The notes: generated from the sequence alone by a model not told the origin. A stretch of 64,000 nt of DNA from an uncultured Eisenbergiella sp. (GCA_910585455.1 CAJUEL010000017.1:19785-83784), one strand, 5' to 3'. Shown: positions 45,272 to 54,006, counted from the first letter of the stretch. Numbers and translations: made by a program.

Positions 45272-45948
45272 CCCTCCCTTCCCAGCTCATGCAGCACCCC
45301 GTCTGCGACCCGGAATACCCGGTCTGCCGAAGCAGACAGGTTCGCGTTATGGGTGATCATCAAAACCGTCTGCTGGTATTTTCTGGACGCCTGCAGCAGT
45401 AAATCCATCACATCCCGGCTGTTTTTAGAATCCAGATTTCCCGTCGGCTCGTCCGCCAAAACCAGCGCCGGACGGGTGATCAGCGCCCTGCCGATCGCCA
45501 CGCGCTGCTGCTGCCCGCCGGAAAGCTGTCCGGGCAGATGGCGGCGGCGCTCCTTTAACCCCAGCACCTCCAGAATATCCTCCACCCGCTCCCGGTCAGG
45601 CTTTTTATGATCCAGAAGCAGCGGAAAAACAATGTTCTGCTCCACGTTCAGCTCCTCGATCAGATGAAAGGATTGAAAAACAAATCCGATATTCCGCCGT
45701 CGAAACACGGTCCGCCGCTTCTCCGGCATGGCAAACAGCTCCTCCCCATCCAGCCATACGGAGCCCGCCGTGGGCAAATCCAGCCCGCCGATACAGTTTA
45801 ACAGCGTGCTTTTGCCGGAACCGGATTCTCCGATCACCGCCGCAAATTCCCCCTTCTGCATGGAAAACGAAACATCCTTAAGCGCCCGGACCTGCGCCTC
45901 GCCCCTGCCATAGGTTTTGCATAGATTTTGTACCTTTAAAATTTCCAT
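45268..45948 (-). CDS. ABC transporter ATPase (LolD/MacB-type)
   Basis: 226 residues: Walker A GESGSGKS, Q-loop FQSFHLIEELNVEQN, signature LSGGQQQRVAIGRAL, Walker B LVLADEPTGNLD and H-loop LMITHN. This is the MacB-branch ATPase that works with FtsX-like permeases. It is preceded by AGGAG and couples to the permease gene. A likely promoter is at 46082-46110. Confidence 0.95.
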   Translation of the reverse strand: MEILKVQNLCKTYGRGEAQVRALKDVSFSMQKGEFAAVIGESGSGKSTLLNCIGGLDLPTAGSVWLDGEELFAMPEKRRTVFRRRNIGFVFQSFHLIEELNVEQNIVFPLLLDHKKPDRERVEDILEVLGLKERRRHLPGQLSGGQQQRVAIGRALITRPALVLADEPTGNLDSKNSRDVMDLLLQASRKYQQTVLMITHNANLSASADRVFRVADGVLHELGREG

Positions 45949-46081
45949 TTCCTGCTCTCCTTTTCAAAGATTGGGCGAATCATCCCTGCCGCAGCTTTTG
46001 AGGGCTCTGCTGCCCATATACGGCTCCGCCTGAACCTAAAAAACGGACAGCCCCCTTCCTGTCAGCATTTTCTCTGCGCCC

Positions 46082-46141
46082 AGATAAAGAATAGCAGGTC
46101 CTCCTTACAATCGGGTGAATTCGAGCTTACAATTCTGTAAG
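46082..46141 (-). promoter_or_regulatory. Promoter and candidate response-regulator site for the exporter
   Basis: On the minus strand, TTGTAA and TTATCT are 17 bases apart. Immediately upstream is the inverted repeat CTTACA-GAAT-TGTAAG (46126-46141), and a further TTGTAAG copy coincides with the -35 box (46104-46110). Repeated TTGTAAG half-sites are the type of target used by OmpR/PhoB regulators. The neighbouring two-component system is the natural candidate. Confidence 0.4.
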
Positions 46142-46164
46142 AAAACGAAAGCCTCCGTTAAGCA

Positions 46165-46298
46165 GTTACTATTCAGACAAGTCTGAATAGTAACTGCATC
46201 CGCCCATGAAAATCGCTACGCGATGGGGCGGATGCCTGCTGCCGGTACTATTTCTCACGGTCTGCGCGGTGAACGCGCAGACCTGTCTGAATAGTAAC
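46165..46298. repeat. 134-bp multi-hairpin element, copy 2
   Basis: Same size and orientation as 29915-30048, with about ten differences, most in the spacer. It ends one base before the histidine-kinase stop codon and sits between kinase and exporter genes, which suggests it inserted into this operon. Its outer 15 bases are exact inverted copies (GTTACTATTCAGACA and complement). Confidence 0.8.
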
Positions 46299-46299
46299 G

Positions 46300-47541
46300 T
46301 CAAGCATCCAAAAGCTCCTCCTTTAAAAAGGTGATGAAAAAGGCAGCGCCTTCTCCCGGAACGCTTTCCGCCGTCAAAATTCCTTCCTGGCCCTCCACAA
46401 TGGATTTTGCCAATGCCAGACCCAGACCGGCCCCCTGCGTATCACCGGAATTTTTGCTTCTGTAAAACCGTTTGAAAATATGGGGCATATCCTCCGGATC
46501 AATGCCGCAGCCGTCGTCCGCCACCCACAGGCGCAGCATGGCGCGGGTGCGCTTCCAGCCAATCCGCACGGTGCCGCCCGCTTCTATATGATCCAGGGCA
46601 TTTTTCGCAAGAGCAGAAAGCGCCTCCGCCGTCCACACCGGATCGCAGACGAGCACAGCCTCCGGATCGCCTTCCTGCAAAATCCGCTTGTTTTCCCGCT
46701 CCGCCCTGATATACAGCTGCCCCAGCGCGTCGGATAGAAGCGATTCCATCCGGCATGCTCTTTTTTCAAATAAAACGCTTCCCGCGTCCAGCCGCATCAC
46801 CTTCAAAAGGGTCCCGATTAGCGTTTCCATCCTCGCAAGCGACTGCACCGATTTTCGCGTAAACTTCTGCACGGTCCGGGGATTATCCGTCTCCTCCAGT
46901 ATGATTTCCGTATACATGGACAGCGCGGAAAGCGGCGTTTTGAGCTGATGGGAAATGTCCGAAACCGTCTCCTTTAAAAATTCCTTCGCCCAAAGGAGAG
47001 TCTCCCCCCTGGCCTGCAGCGCTTTGGAAAGCTGTTCTGCCGCGCCGAACAGCTGATAGAGCGTCCCCTCCTGATCCCTTTTCAAATGATGGGTAAAATT
47101 GCCCTCCGCATATTCACCGATCACCTGCGCCGCCTCCTGATACAGCTTTTCCCGTTTCATTAGAAAAAGAAACGTCCCGGCAAGCAAAACCGCGCTCAAA
47201 AAGCATGCGCCTCCCATCAAAAACGGAAATGCAATCTCTGTCGCCCTTCGCACGGTCCATAAAAGCCATGGATTGCTCCGCTCCCAAAGCCCTGCCCGCT
47301 CCAAAAAGGAAATGCCCTCTGCCGTGCTTTCCTCATTCCCGTATGCCTGCGCGACGATCATGGGCGAAACACCCGAAGAAAGCAAAGAGGAAGCGATGGC
47401 GCGCTCCCTCTCCAGCAGGGCTCTTTGCGTCCCCTTTGCCTGCAAACAGCAGGCAAGGGCAAAAAATCCTGTGATACACACACAGACCAGACAAAGAAAC
47501 AGCATATATTGCCGGGACTGTTTTTCATGCAAAAAGCTCAT
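46300..47541 (-). CDS. Sensor histidine kinase (VncS-like)
   Basis: 413 residues from the ATG at 47541, overlapping the regulator stop (ATGA). Two membrane helices (near 13-33 and 105-130) enclose a short extracellular loop, then a HAMP-like linker, H-box DISHQLKTPL, N-box LAKNALDHI, G1 VADDGCGID, F-box FKRFYR and G2 GAGLGLALAK. The arrangement resembles VncS of streptococci, which is next to the Vex ABC exporter, as here. The signal is probably a cell-envelope stress or peptide. Confidence 0.93.
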   Translation of the reverse strand: MSFLHEKQSRQYMLFLCLVCVCITGFFALACCLQAKGTQRALLERERAIASSLLSSGVSPMIVAQAYGNEESTAEGISFLERAGLWERSNPWLLWTVRRATEIAFPFLMGGACFLSAVLLAGTFLFLMKREKLYQEAAQVIGEYAEGNFTHHLKRDQEGTLYQLFGAAEQLSKALQARGETLLWAKEFLKETVSDISHQLKTPLSALSMYTEIILEETDNPRTVQKFTRKSVQSLARMETLIGTLLKVMRLDAGSVLFEKRACRMESLLSDALGQLYIRAERENKRILQEGDPEAVLVCDPVWTAEALSALAKNALDHIEAGGTVRIGWKRTRAMLRLWVADDGCGIDPEDMPHIFKRFYRSKNSGDTQGAGLGLALAKSIVEGQEGILTAESVPGEGAAFFITFLKEELLDA

Positions 47542-48233
47542 TTCGTTTCCCTCCATTGATATCCGAAGCCGCGCACCGTCACAAGCCATTTGGGGCTGGA
47601 GGGCTCCTCCTCCACCTTTTCCCGCAGGCGGCGGATATAGACGGACAACGTATTGTCATCCACAAAATTTCCGCTGCCATCCCAGAGCGCGTCCAGAATC
47701 GCTTCCCGCGTCAAAACCCTTCCGGCATTTTGTAAAAACAGGCAAAGCAGGCGATATTCCGCCGCTGTCAGCTCCAGCGGCTCCCCCTTGCGATATGCCC
47801 GGCTGCTTCCCAGGTCGATGCGTATCTCCCCGGATATCAACACTGATACATCCTGCCCCTGCTCCATACCGCTGCGGCGAAGCAGCGCCCGGATACGGGA
47901 GCACAGCTCTCCCAGCCGGAAGGGCTTTGTGATATAGTCATCCCCGCCGCCGTCCAGCCCCCGGATGATGCTGGTTTCCTCGTCCGCCGCCGTCAGAAAA
48001 ATGACGGGAAGCCTGCCGTCCCTCTCCCGCAGGGCGCTGCAAATCTCGAACCCCGTCCCGTCCGGCAGCGCCACGTCCAGAATCACCAGGTCGCAGATAT
48101 CCCTTTGGGAAAGCATCTCCTTCGCCTCCCGCACCGTGCGCGCCACCTGCAGGGAAAATCCGTTTTTCTCCAGAGAATATTGCAGGCCGTCGATCAGGCT
48201 TATATCATCTTCCACAAGTAACAATCTACTCAA
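47538..48233 (-). CDS. OmpR/PhoB-family response regulator (VncR-like)
   Basis: 231 residues starting at TTG (48233), nine bases after AGGAG. Receiver with the acidic pair VEDD, phospho-acceptor Asp in LVILDVALPDGTG, Thr in IFLTA and Lys in DYITKPF; then a winged-helix domain (RVLTREAILDALWD, LSVYIRRLREKVE). Coupled to the kinase gene. It probably controls the exporter through the TTGTAAG repeats at 46104-46141. Confidence 0.95.
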   Translation of the reverse strand: MSRLLLVEDDISLIDGLQYSLEKNGFSLQVARTVREAKEMLSQRDICDLVILDVALPDGTGFEICSALRERDGRLPVIFLTAADEETSIIRGLDGGGDDYITKPFRLGELCSRIRALLRRSGMEQGQDVSVLISGEIRIDLGSSRAYRKGEPLELTAAEYRLLCLFLQNAGRVLTREAILDALWDGSGNFVDDNTLSVYIRRLREKVEEEPSSPKWLVTVRGFGYQWRETK

Positions 48234-48258
48234 CGTTTTGTCTCCTGTCCGTATGTTC

Positions 48259-48365
48259 TGACCCCAAAAAGTTAGACAAAAAATTGATGACTACGAGACT
48301 AATGAGGATTGAATCCTGTTTTCTCCAAATAATCATGGAATGCCAAATAATGTTTTACCTCTTAT
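48259..48365 (-). mobile_element. IS end remnant (IS3-like)
   Basis: TGACCCCAAAAAGTTAGACA (48259-48278) resembles the terminal inverted repeat of IS3/IS150-type insertion sequences. Inward of it, on the minus strand, about 20 open codons end in FHDYLEKTGFNPH and a stop at 48299-48301, like the tail of a transposase frame. Upstream stops show that only the end survives. The rest of the 48234-48562 gap holds the acetyltransferase promoter. Confidence 0.55.
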
Positions 48366-48453
48366 GGATCATTTCTATCATATATCAATACTACTGATTT
48401 TCCAATATCTAAATTATCAAAATCGATTTCCCTGTATCAAAATGCTGACCATG

Positions 48454-48482
48454 TTGTACTGGGCTTCGATTTATGGTAAAAT
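48454..48482 (+). promoter_or_regulatory. Sigma-A promoter of the acetyltransferase gene
   Basis: TTGTAC and TAAAAT with a 17-base spacer, 80 bases before the ATG at 48563. A perfect inverted repeat TAAAATATC / GATATTTTA (48477-48498) starts on the -10 box and may be an operator or an early hairpin. Confidence 0.6.
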
Positions 48483-48562
48483 ATCAATAGATATTTTATC
48501 AGCGCCGGGTGAAGCGTAAAAGGTTCCGGACAATATTACATCAATCAGGGAGGATATCCAAG

Positions 48563-49222
48563 ATGAGAGAAGAAGACAAGATAAAGGCGGGAATCCTGTT
48601 TTGCCCCGGCGATGACGAGCTGCGGGCGATCAAGCTGCGCACGCATAACCTGAACGTGGATTACAACCAGACGCATGAGGACGAAAGCGAAAAGCGCGCC
48701 GCCATCCTCGCAGAAATGATCGGTTCCATGGGGGAAGGCTGCTTTATGCAGGGACCGATCGCCTTTCATTATGGAAAGCACACCAGCATCGGCGACCATT
48801 TTTTTGCCAACTTCAATCTGACCGTTCAGGACGACGCGCAGGTCACCATCGGCGACAACTGCAATTTCGGTCCGAACGTGACCATCGTCACCCCCATTCA
48901 TCCGATGCTCGCGGATGAGCGCAATGCCATGTATACCGCAGACGGCAGCGTAAAGCGTCTCTGCTATGCCAAACCCGTGCAGATCGGCAATAACTGCTGG
49001 TTCGGCGCATCCGTCACAGTCTGCCCGGGCGTGACCATCGGGGACAACTGTGTGATCGGCGCCGGAAGCGTGGTGACCAGGGACATTCCCTCCGATTGCT
49101 TCGCTGCAGGCGTGCCCTGCAAGGTAATCCGCAGGCTCACCGAAGCGGACAGCATGAAATATAAACCGGAAATACTGGCGGATAACCGGGTGATCGAAGC
49201 AGATCCCGCGAAGGAAGAGTAG
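48563..49222 (+). CDS. Maltose/galactoside O-acetyltransferase (hexapeptide-repeat)
   Basis: 219 residues from the ATG at 48563 (AGGGAGG upstream). The left-handed beta-helix repeats are clear (TSIGDHFFANFNL, VTIGDNCNFGPNV, CWFGASVTVCPGVTIGDNCVIGAGSVV), with the catalytic His in TPIHPM. It acetylates sugars such as maltose or galactosides using acetyl-CoA, a detoxifying role in LacA/Maa. The N-terminal mac domain is present. A methyltransferase gene follows 61 bases later. Confidence 0.92.
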   Translation: MREEDKIKAGILFCPGDDELRAIKLRTHNLNVDYNQTHEDESEKRAAILAEMIGSMGEGCFMQGPIAFHYGKHTSIGDHFFANFNLTVQDDAQVTIGDNCNFGPNVTIVTPIHPMLADERNAMYTADGSVKRLCYAKPVQIGNNCWFGASVTVCPGVTIGDNCVIGAGSVVTRDIPSDCFAAGVPCKVIRRLTEADSMKYKPEILADNRVIEADPAKEE

Positions 49223-49283
49223 CTTTTGTACCATACACCGGCAGGCTCCATTTTGGGGCATGCCAGGGAACCGGAGGAATGTG

Positions 49284-49904
49284 ATGTTAAACAGTCAGGG
49301 ATTTGATTTATGGGCGGAAGGATATGACAAAAGCGTACAGCAAAGCGACGAGGATCACTCCTATCCGTTTGCAGGCTACAGACAGGTTTTAAATACTATC
49401 TACCAAAAAATCCGGACACATGCGGGGAAAAGCGTTTTGGATGTGGGCTTTGGCACCGGCATTCTGGCGCAAAAGCTGTATCAGGACGGATACCGCATAA
49501 CCGGCCTGGATTTTTCGGATCAAATGCTCGCCATCGCAAAGGAAAAGATGCCGGATGCCTCTTTGTACAGGCACGATTTTTCGGCGGGATACCCGGATTT
49601 TTTGCAGGCGGAGGCTTTTGATTTCATCGTCTGTACCTACGCCATCCACCATTTGGAGGATCCGCAGAAGCTGCGCCTGATCAATGCGCTTTTTTCCCAT
49701 CTGTCCGCCGGCGGTCTTCTCCTGATCGGCGATGTGGCGTTTGAAAGCGCTGCAGAACAGGACGCCTGCCGCAGCAGGTATGAGGATGAATGGGACGAGG
49801 ATGAATTTTATATGGTAAAAGAGGTCCTGCAGCCGTCTCTTCCGCATATGACCTTTGAAAAAATCTCCTTTTGCGCAGGCGTATTTACGATCGGGAAACC
49901 ATGA
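49284..49904 (+). CDS. Class I SAM-dependent methyltransferase (YrrT-like)
   Basis: 206 residues from the ATG at 49284 with GGAGG upstream. SAM-binding motif I VLDVGFGTGILAQKL, motif II GLDFSDQML and post-motif FDFIVCTYAIHHLED are clear. Overall resemblance is to YrrT-type small methyltransferases. Substrate unknown. It is in tandem with the acetyltransferase and probably shares its promoter. Confidence 0.88.
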   Translation: MLNSQGFDLWAEGYDKSVQQSDEDHSYPFAGYRQVLNTIYQKIRTHAGKSVLDVGFGTGILAQKLYQDGYRITGLDFSDQMLAIAKEKMPDASLYRHDFSAGYPDFLQAEAFDFIVCTYAIHHLEDPQKLRLINALFSHLSAGGLLLIGDVAFESAAEQDACRSRYEDEWDEDEFYMVKEVLQPSLPHMTFEKISFCAGVFTIGKP

Positions 49905-49913
49905 ACGCGTAAC

Positions 49914-49986
49914 GGTTCAGATGACTCTGAACCAGGTCAATTCTACAATATTGCAGGGCGTATGAACCGCTTTTCATACGCCCTGC
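49914..49986. terminator. Convergent-end hairpins
   Basis: Two stems follow the methyltransferase: GGTTCAGA / TCTGAACC (49914-49933), related to the palindrome family, and a 14-base stem 49953-49966 with 49973-49986 that includes the stop of the convergent ATPase gene. Neither has a good T-run, so termination strength is uncertain. Confidence 0.4.
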
Positions 49987-51281
49987 TGTCTGTCAATTGT
50001 CTCTATTCCATATAAAGGCAGGTTCAGGATTTCCCCATCCCTGCGGTAGTCCGCCATGGAAGCCCTCACAGAAAGCGGCGGCGCATATTTTTCCCGATAA
50101 ACCTTCAGGCTCTTTGCCTGCAGATTTATCTCCGCTTTTACCTCCACCGGAATAATGCGCTCCCCATCATCCACGACAAAATCCACCTCGGCCGTTCCCC
50201 TGTCATTTGTCCAATACCAGACCTGCAGCCCTTCTTTTGTCTTCAGCTGCTGCAATACAAACTGTTCTGTCAAAGCGCCTTTAAACTCTGTAAACAGCGC
50301 ATTGCCCTCCAACAGCACGCTTCTGCGCAGGCCGACCATGCAGGCAAGCAGCCCCACATCCACAAAAAACAGCTTAAAGGCCTTCAAATCCTCATAGGCC
50401 TTCAACGGCAGCCTTGCCGCATTGACCCTGCGCACTTTGTGCACAAGCCCGCAGTCAGACAGCCACAGCAGCGCAAGCTCATATTCCTTCGCCCTTGCCC
50501 CCTCCCTGATCAGCCCATACAGAAATTTTTTATTCTCCTTCGCAAGCTGAGCGGGAATGCTGTTCCAAAGCATCCGGATGCGCGGCACGGTTTCCAAAGG
50601 TGCATGCTTTGAAAAATCCTGCTCATATGCCGCTAATATCCTCCGCTGAATTTCCCGCACTTCCGAAAAATCGCCCTTTTCACAAAAGCTTTGTACCGCT
50701 TCCGGCATGCCTCCCACAAAATAATACTGGCGCAGCAGCTCCGTATACTCCTGCCGGAAAGTCGATGCCATGCCCCAATCGCCCTCCTGCAAAAGCCGCA
50801 TATGCTGTCCTTTTCCCATCGCACCCAAAAACTCAAAAAATGATAACGGATGCAGATCCATAAAGTCCACCTTTCCCACCGGAAAAGATGTGCCCTTATG
50901 CAATGCCACGCCCAAAAGACTCCCGGCACATAAGATCTGATACTCCGGCGCATCCTCATAAAAATATTTCAGGCTTTTCAACGCCTCAGGCACTTCCTGC
51001 ACCTCGTCAAAAATAAGCAGCGTACGCTCCGGATCAATTTTATATCCGGCAAACAGCTCCAGCCCCGTCACCAACCTCCTGATGTTTCCGCCCTCTTCAA
51101 ACAGCCGCTTCATCTGCACGTCATGATCAAAATTCACATATATGGTATTTTCATAGAACCTTTTTCCGAATTCCTTCATCAGCCAGGTTTTTCCCACCTG
51201 CCGTGCCCCGCGAATGATCAAAGGTTTCCGGTTATTTCGCCCCTTCCATCGAAGCAGACTCTCCATCGCCATCCGTTCCAT
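49974..51281 (-). CDS. AAA_14 / DUF4143 ATP-binding protein
   Basis: 435 residues from the ATG at 51281 (GGAGG six bases upstream). N-terminal P-loop RGARQVGKTWLMKEF, Walker B RTLLIFDEVQEVPEALKSLKY, then a winged-helix-like middle and the C-terminal DUF4143 domain with GTAEVDFVVDDGERIIPVEVKA, a D...E-x-K nuclease-like core. This family is abundant in gut anaerobes; its role is unknown. It is a different lineage from the two DUF1703 ATPases. Confidence 0.9.
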   Translation of the reverse strand: MERMAMESLLRWKGRNNRKPLIIRGARQVGKTWLMKEFGKRFYENTIYVNFDHDVQMKRLFEEGGNIRRLVTGLELFAGYKIDPERTLLIFDEVQEVPEALKSLKYFYEDAPEYQILCAGSLLGVALHKGTSFPVGKVDFMDLHPLSFFEFLGAMGKGQHMRLLQEGDWGMASTFRQEYTELLRQYYFVGGMPEAVQSFCEKGDFSEVREIQRRILAAYEQDFSKHAPLETVPRIRMLWNSIPAQLAKENKKFLYGLIREGARAKEYELALLWLSDCGLVHKVRRVNAARLPLKAYEDLKAFKLFFVDVGLLACMVGLRRSVLLEGNALFTEFKGALTEQFVLQQLKTKEGLQVWYWTNDRGTAEVDFVVDDGERIIPVEVKAEINLQAKSLKVYREKYAPPLSVRASMADYRRDGEILNLPLYGIETIDRQQGV

Positions 51282-51386
51282 AAACATCCTCCACTTTCAT
51301 ACCTGTTAACCAGTATAATCCCTTTTTACAAAAAGTCAAAGGACTTTTTGTATGTATAAAGCATTTTTTTCAAAGGACTTTATGAA

Positions 51387-51503
51387 TCAATTCCAGGCTT
51401 GCCTTTCAAAACAGCATCTTTTTTCCGCAAGCACTTTCAGTTTTTCTTCTGGCAAATGATTATAAATGTCTGTGATGTATACCAGCTCTTTATCTTCTCC
51501 CAT
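51387..51503 (-). CDS. 38-residue ORF with its own promoter (unrecognised)
   Basis: ATG at 51503 follows GAGGAAGG, and a near-consensus promoter is 50 bases upstream. The peptide begins MGEDKELVYITDIYNHLP and continues with a charged helix ending in a Cys pair and QAWN. It has no membrane segment. It is divergent from the HTH gene at 51609. It may be a small regulator, or the truncated start of a longer lost gene. No function is proposed. Confidence 0.45.
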   Translation of the reverse strand: MGEDKELVYITDIYNHLPEEKLKVLAEKRCCFERQAWN

Positions 51504-51551
51504 AAGCCTTCCTCTATACAATCTCCATTTTTAGCAACTATAACCATCTCC

Positions 51552-51580
51552 ATTATAGGAGCATAATTGAAAATAAACAA
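51552..51580 (-). promoter_or_regulatory. Sigma-A promoter for the 38-residue ORF
   Basis: On the minus strand, TTGTTT and a perfect TATAAT are 17 bases apart. Apart from this and the short ORF, the 51288-51608 gap shows nothing else. Confidence 0.65.
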
Positions 51581-51608
51581 GAAAATAGTGGGGGAAACAG
51601 CATAAAAT

Positions 51609-51830
51609 ATGATTACATTCGAGAAGCTTTTCAGAACCTTAAAAGAAAATGGTATCAGTCAATATCGGCTGTATACTTATTACGGAATCAGCCGGTCACA
51701 AATACAACGGCTCAAAGAAAACCGCTCCGTCACAACGCATACGCTGGATATGATTTTAAACATTCTGGGCGAAGGATTTACCCTGAATGATATCTCTGAA
51801 TTTATACCAGATTCCCCCAAAAAAGAGTAG
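51609..51830 (+). CDS. Small Cro/CI-type HTH protein
   Basis: 73 residues, a single helix-turn-helix domain (GISQYRLYTYYGISRSQIQRLKEN with the following TTHTLDMILNILG). This is a compact XRE-type DNA-binding protein with no effector domain. A GGGGG run lies about 14 bases upstream of the ATG, a rather long spacing. Its target is unknown. Confidence 0.75.
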   Translation: MITFEKLFRTLKENGISQYRLYTYYGISRSQIQRLKENRSVTTHTLDMILNILGEGFTLNDISEFIPDSPKKE

Positions 51831-51920
51831 CCTGTCGGCATCTTTTCCGGGGGAATCTTTCCTTCTTCTTTATGCACCGCTCCGGGGCATTTCAGGTCTG
51901 ATGCCACAGAGACAGTGTAT

Positions 51921-53423
51921 TTACTCTGTTTTCAGCGAATCCTGCCACCTTGCCTTCAGGGCATCATAGGAATCCCCAAAAAGCTTTTCATAATCCGGCG
52001 CCTTCGCGCTGCAAAGCTGTAACGACTTTTCCAATGTATATTCGTCCGTCAGCCAGGCGAAAAAGGAAGTCGCCCGAATCAGGGTCAGCTCATCCCCGGA
52101 ACGCACGTCTTTCTCCTTTAAGCGATACATTTCGATATAAGTGGCGTCCATTCTCTGATTCAGCGGGACTTGCTCAAAAAGCGATACTGCCGCACAGGCA
52201 TCCACCATGGCGCGGTTTACTGATATTTCTCTTTGGGATAAATACGCTTCCATATTCCTGTGCACAGCCTCATCCGCTTCTGCGCCCGTGTCTGCGTCGT
52301 CCGAAAAGAAGCTGCCAGTCTCCCAAAGCTGTTGGATACTGTCGCCGCAATAATCATCCTCCGCATAAATCATATTGATATAGGTAACAAGTGCGCCGTG
52401 ATACCAGTGCACTCCTTTTGTTTTTTTGATGGAATGCAGCCAATATCCCAGGTGTCCGAATACAGAGCCATTCAGCGCAATCTTCTCCCTGTCACCATAA
52501 AGCCGGCTTTCTCCATCCTTTCGAAGGGTATACCGGATAAAGGGAATATTTTCCTCCTTCCGGATCACCTCTGCAAAAGCTGCCCCGCCTTCCTCGCGCA
52601 GATACCTGTAAATCTTCTCTTTTCCGCACCGCTCCCTGTAAAGGAAGGTTTCTATCTCTTCCGCGTTTTTTGCCCCGCCTACCGGATCATAAAACGTATA
52701 GCTGGCAGCATCATCGCTGATCCTGATCAGGTAATCGCCCGTGGCATCAAACCGATACCCGTCCAGATACCCCGTATATGCGTCCTCATAGACCGTATCC
52801 ACCCCGATAGAAGACAGCCATCTTTGTTTTGCAGAATCCACAACCGGACTGCCGATCCAGGAAAAACCGGACTCTTCTATCAGCATGGATGCCAAAGACA
52901 CCGCCGTCTGCCTCGCCGCCTTTCCCTCCTCTGCCGTCACCCATTCCGGGAAAAACCGGATTCCGGACAGCCGCAGGGTTCCCATATTCCCCGTATCGCG
53001 ATACCAGGAAAACAGGAAGGCCTCATCCACCTTTTCTCCAAATATATAACCGCTGACTCCATATCCGATCCAGGGCTCTCTCACACCGCACCAGGCTTCC
53101 ACAAGAAAAGGTCTGTACGCTTTTCCCGTAAGATCGGCAACCGAGCATTCCAGGCTGCCATCATCACAAATGGCTGTTTTGCCTTCCACAATGCTGATGG
53201 AAAGCTCTGCCACAGCAGGAATGCCCGCTTCCTTTAGTCTGGCAATGTCCTCCTCCAGCTGCCCATGCAGCTTTTGGGCATCCGCATTTTCCGAAAGTGA
53301 ATCAGCCGTCTCAATCCTGCAGCCCGGTTCATTTCCGGCACAGACCTGAATTTGGGCGCATCCAAACAACCAGACGGCACATATCGCAGCGACCAGATAT
53401 CCCCATTTTTTTCCTCTCCCCAT
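51921..53423 (-). CDS. Predicted lipoprotein of unknown function
   Basis: 500 residues from the ATG at 53423, with GGAGGG eight bases upstream. The signal peptide ends in a probable lipobox WLFGCAQ (Cys22), so it should be anchored outside the membrane. The body is mostly mixed alpha/beta with aromatic-rich segments (FLFSWYRDTGNMGTLRL, GVHWYHGALVTYINMIYAED) and an acidic region near 375-390. No HExxH or other catalytic signature was found. I do not recognise the family. Confidence 0.7.
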   Translation of the reverse strand: MGRGKKWGYLVAAICAVWLFGCAQIQVCAGNEPGCRIETADSLSENADAQKLHGQLEEDIARLKEAGIPAVAELSISIVEGKTAICDDGSLECSVADLTGKAYRPFLVEAWCGVREPWIGYGVSGYIFGEKVDEAFLFSWYRDTGNMGTLRLSGIRFFPEWVTAEEGKAARQTAVSLASMLIEESGFSWIGSPVVDSAKQRWLSSIGVDTVYEDAYTGYLDGYRFDATGDYLIRISDDAASYTFYDPVGGAKNAEEIETFLYRERCGKEKIYRYLREEGGAAFAEVIRKEENIPFIRYTLRKDGESRLYGDREKIALNGSVFGHLGYWLHSIKKTKGVHWYHGALVTYINMIYAEDDYCGDSIQQLWETGSFFSDDADTGAEADEAVHRNMEAYLSQREISVNRAMVDACAAVSLFEQVPLNQRMDATYIEMYRLKEKDVRSGDELTLIRATSFFAWLTDEYTLEKSLQLCSAKAPDYEKLFGDSYDALKARWQDSLKTE

Positions 53424-53491
53424 AAGCTTCCCTCCATTTCCCATAAACTGGTTTTGTATGTTCTCATCCCATCCTACCCCTAATACAAAAC

Positions 53492-53530
53492 GAAAAAAAG
53501 AGATATCCTGTAAAATATACAGATATCTCT
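53492..53530 (-). terminator. Terminator with no intact gene feeding it
   Basis: Stem AGAGATATC with CTGTA (53499-53512) and its complement (53518-53530, one bulge), followed on the minus strand by TTTTTTT. No intact minus-strand gene lies just upstream of it, though an ORF relic at 53543-53700 may have once used it. The 53424-53755 gap otherwise holds only the hicA promoter. Confidence 0.6.
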
Positions 53531-53701
53531 CTGAAATGTCAGTTATGAATCCTGTCCTTTTCTTGTTGCTGTTCGCTCTGCAATATCATTCCATGTAACG
53601 GCAGATACATGGAATAAACCGGTGTCTATGCCTAAGTGAAACGAGATTCGTCCTCCCTGAAAAATAACATTTTTATGCCTATCTGTTTCTAAGGAGACCA
53701 C

Positions 53702-53729
53702 TTGAAAAAAAAAGGGATTTTGGTATAAT
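53702..53729 (+). promoter_or_regulatory. Promoter of hicAB
   Basis: TTGAAA and a perfect TATAAT separated by 16 bases, 27 bases before the hicA ATG. Confidence 0.7.
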
Positions 53730-53755
53730 AATATCATGCAAAGGAGTGAATCAGA

Positions 53756-53995
53756 ATGGCAAATAATACATATGATATGGTGATGAGCGGAAAAAGTGAT
53801 AATAATATTCGCTTTAATGATTTTCACAATCTTATCCTTGATTTAGGCTTTACTTTTAAGGGGCAGAAAGGTTCCCATATGTCATTTTACCATAATGAAC
53901 TCAATGAACGCATGATAATACAAAAAGATGGGGCTAAAGCAAAAGATTATCAGGTAAAACAATTAAGACGCATCATTGAAAAGCATAGTTTATAA
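53756..53995 (+). CDS. hicA: HicA-type mRNA interferase toxin
   Basis: 79 residues. The double-stranded RNA-binding-like fold with KGQKGSHMSFYH holds the catalytic His of HicA, and the C-terminus AKAKDYQVKQLRRII is typical. An N-terminal extension MSGKSDNNIRFNDFHNLI marks the longer HicA subgroup. HicA cleaves mRNA when free of HicB. AAAGGAG ribosome site; hicB follows after 11 bases. Confidence 0.88.
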   Translation: MANNTYDMVMSGKSDNNIRFNDFHNLILDLGFTFKGQKGSHMSFYHNELNERMIIQKDGAKAKDYQVKQLRRIIEKHSL

Positions 53996-54006
53996 GGAGG
54001 GCTAAA

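Noticed and set aside
53543..53827. 94-codon minus-strand frame upstream of hicA
   Set aside because: Its start lies inside hicA and it crosses the hicA promoter. The C-terminal half might be an old relic, but no ribosome site or family was recognised, so it is not called as a gene.
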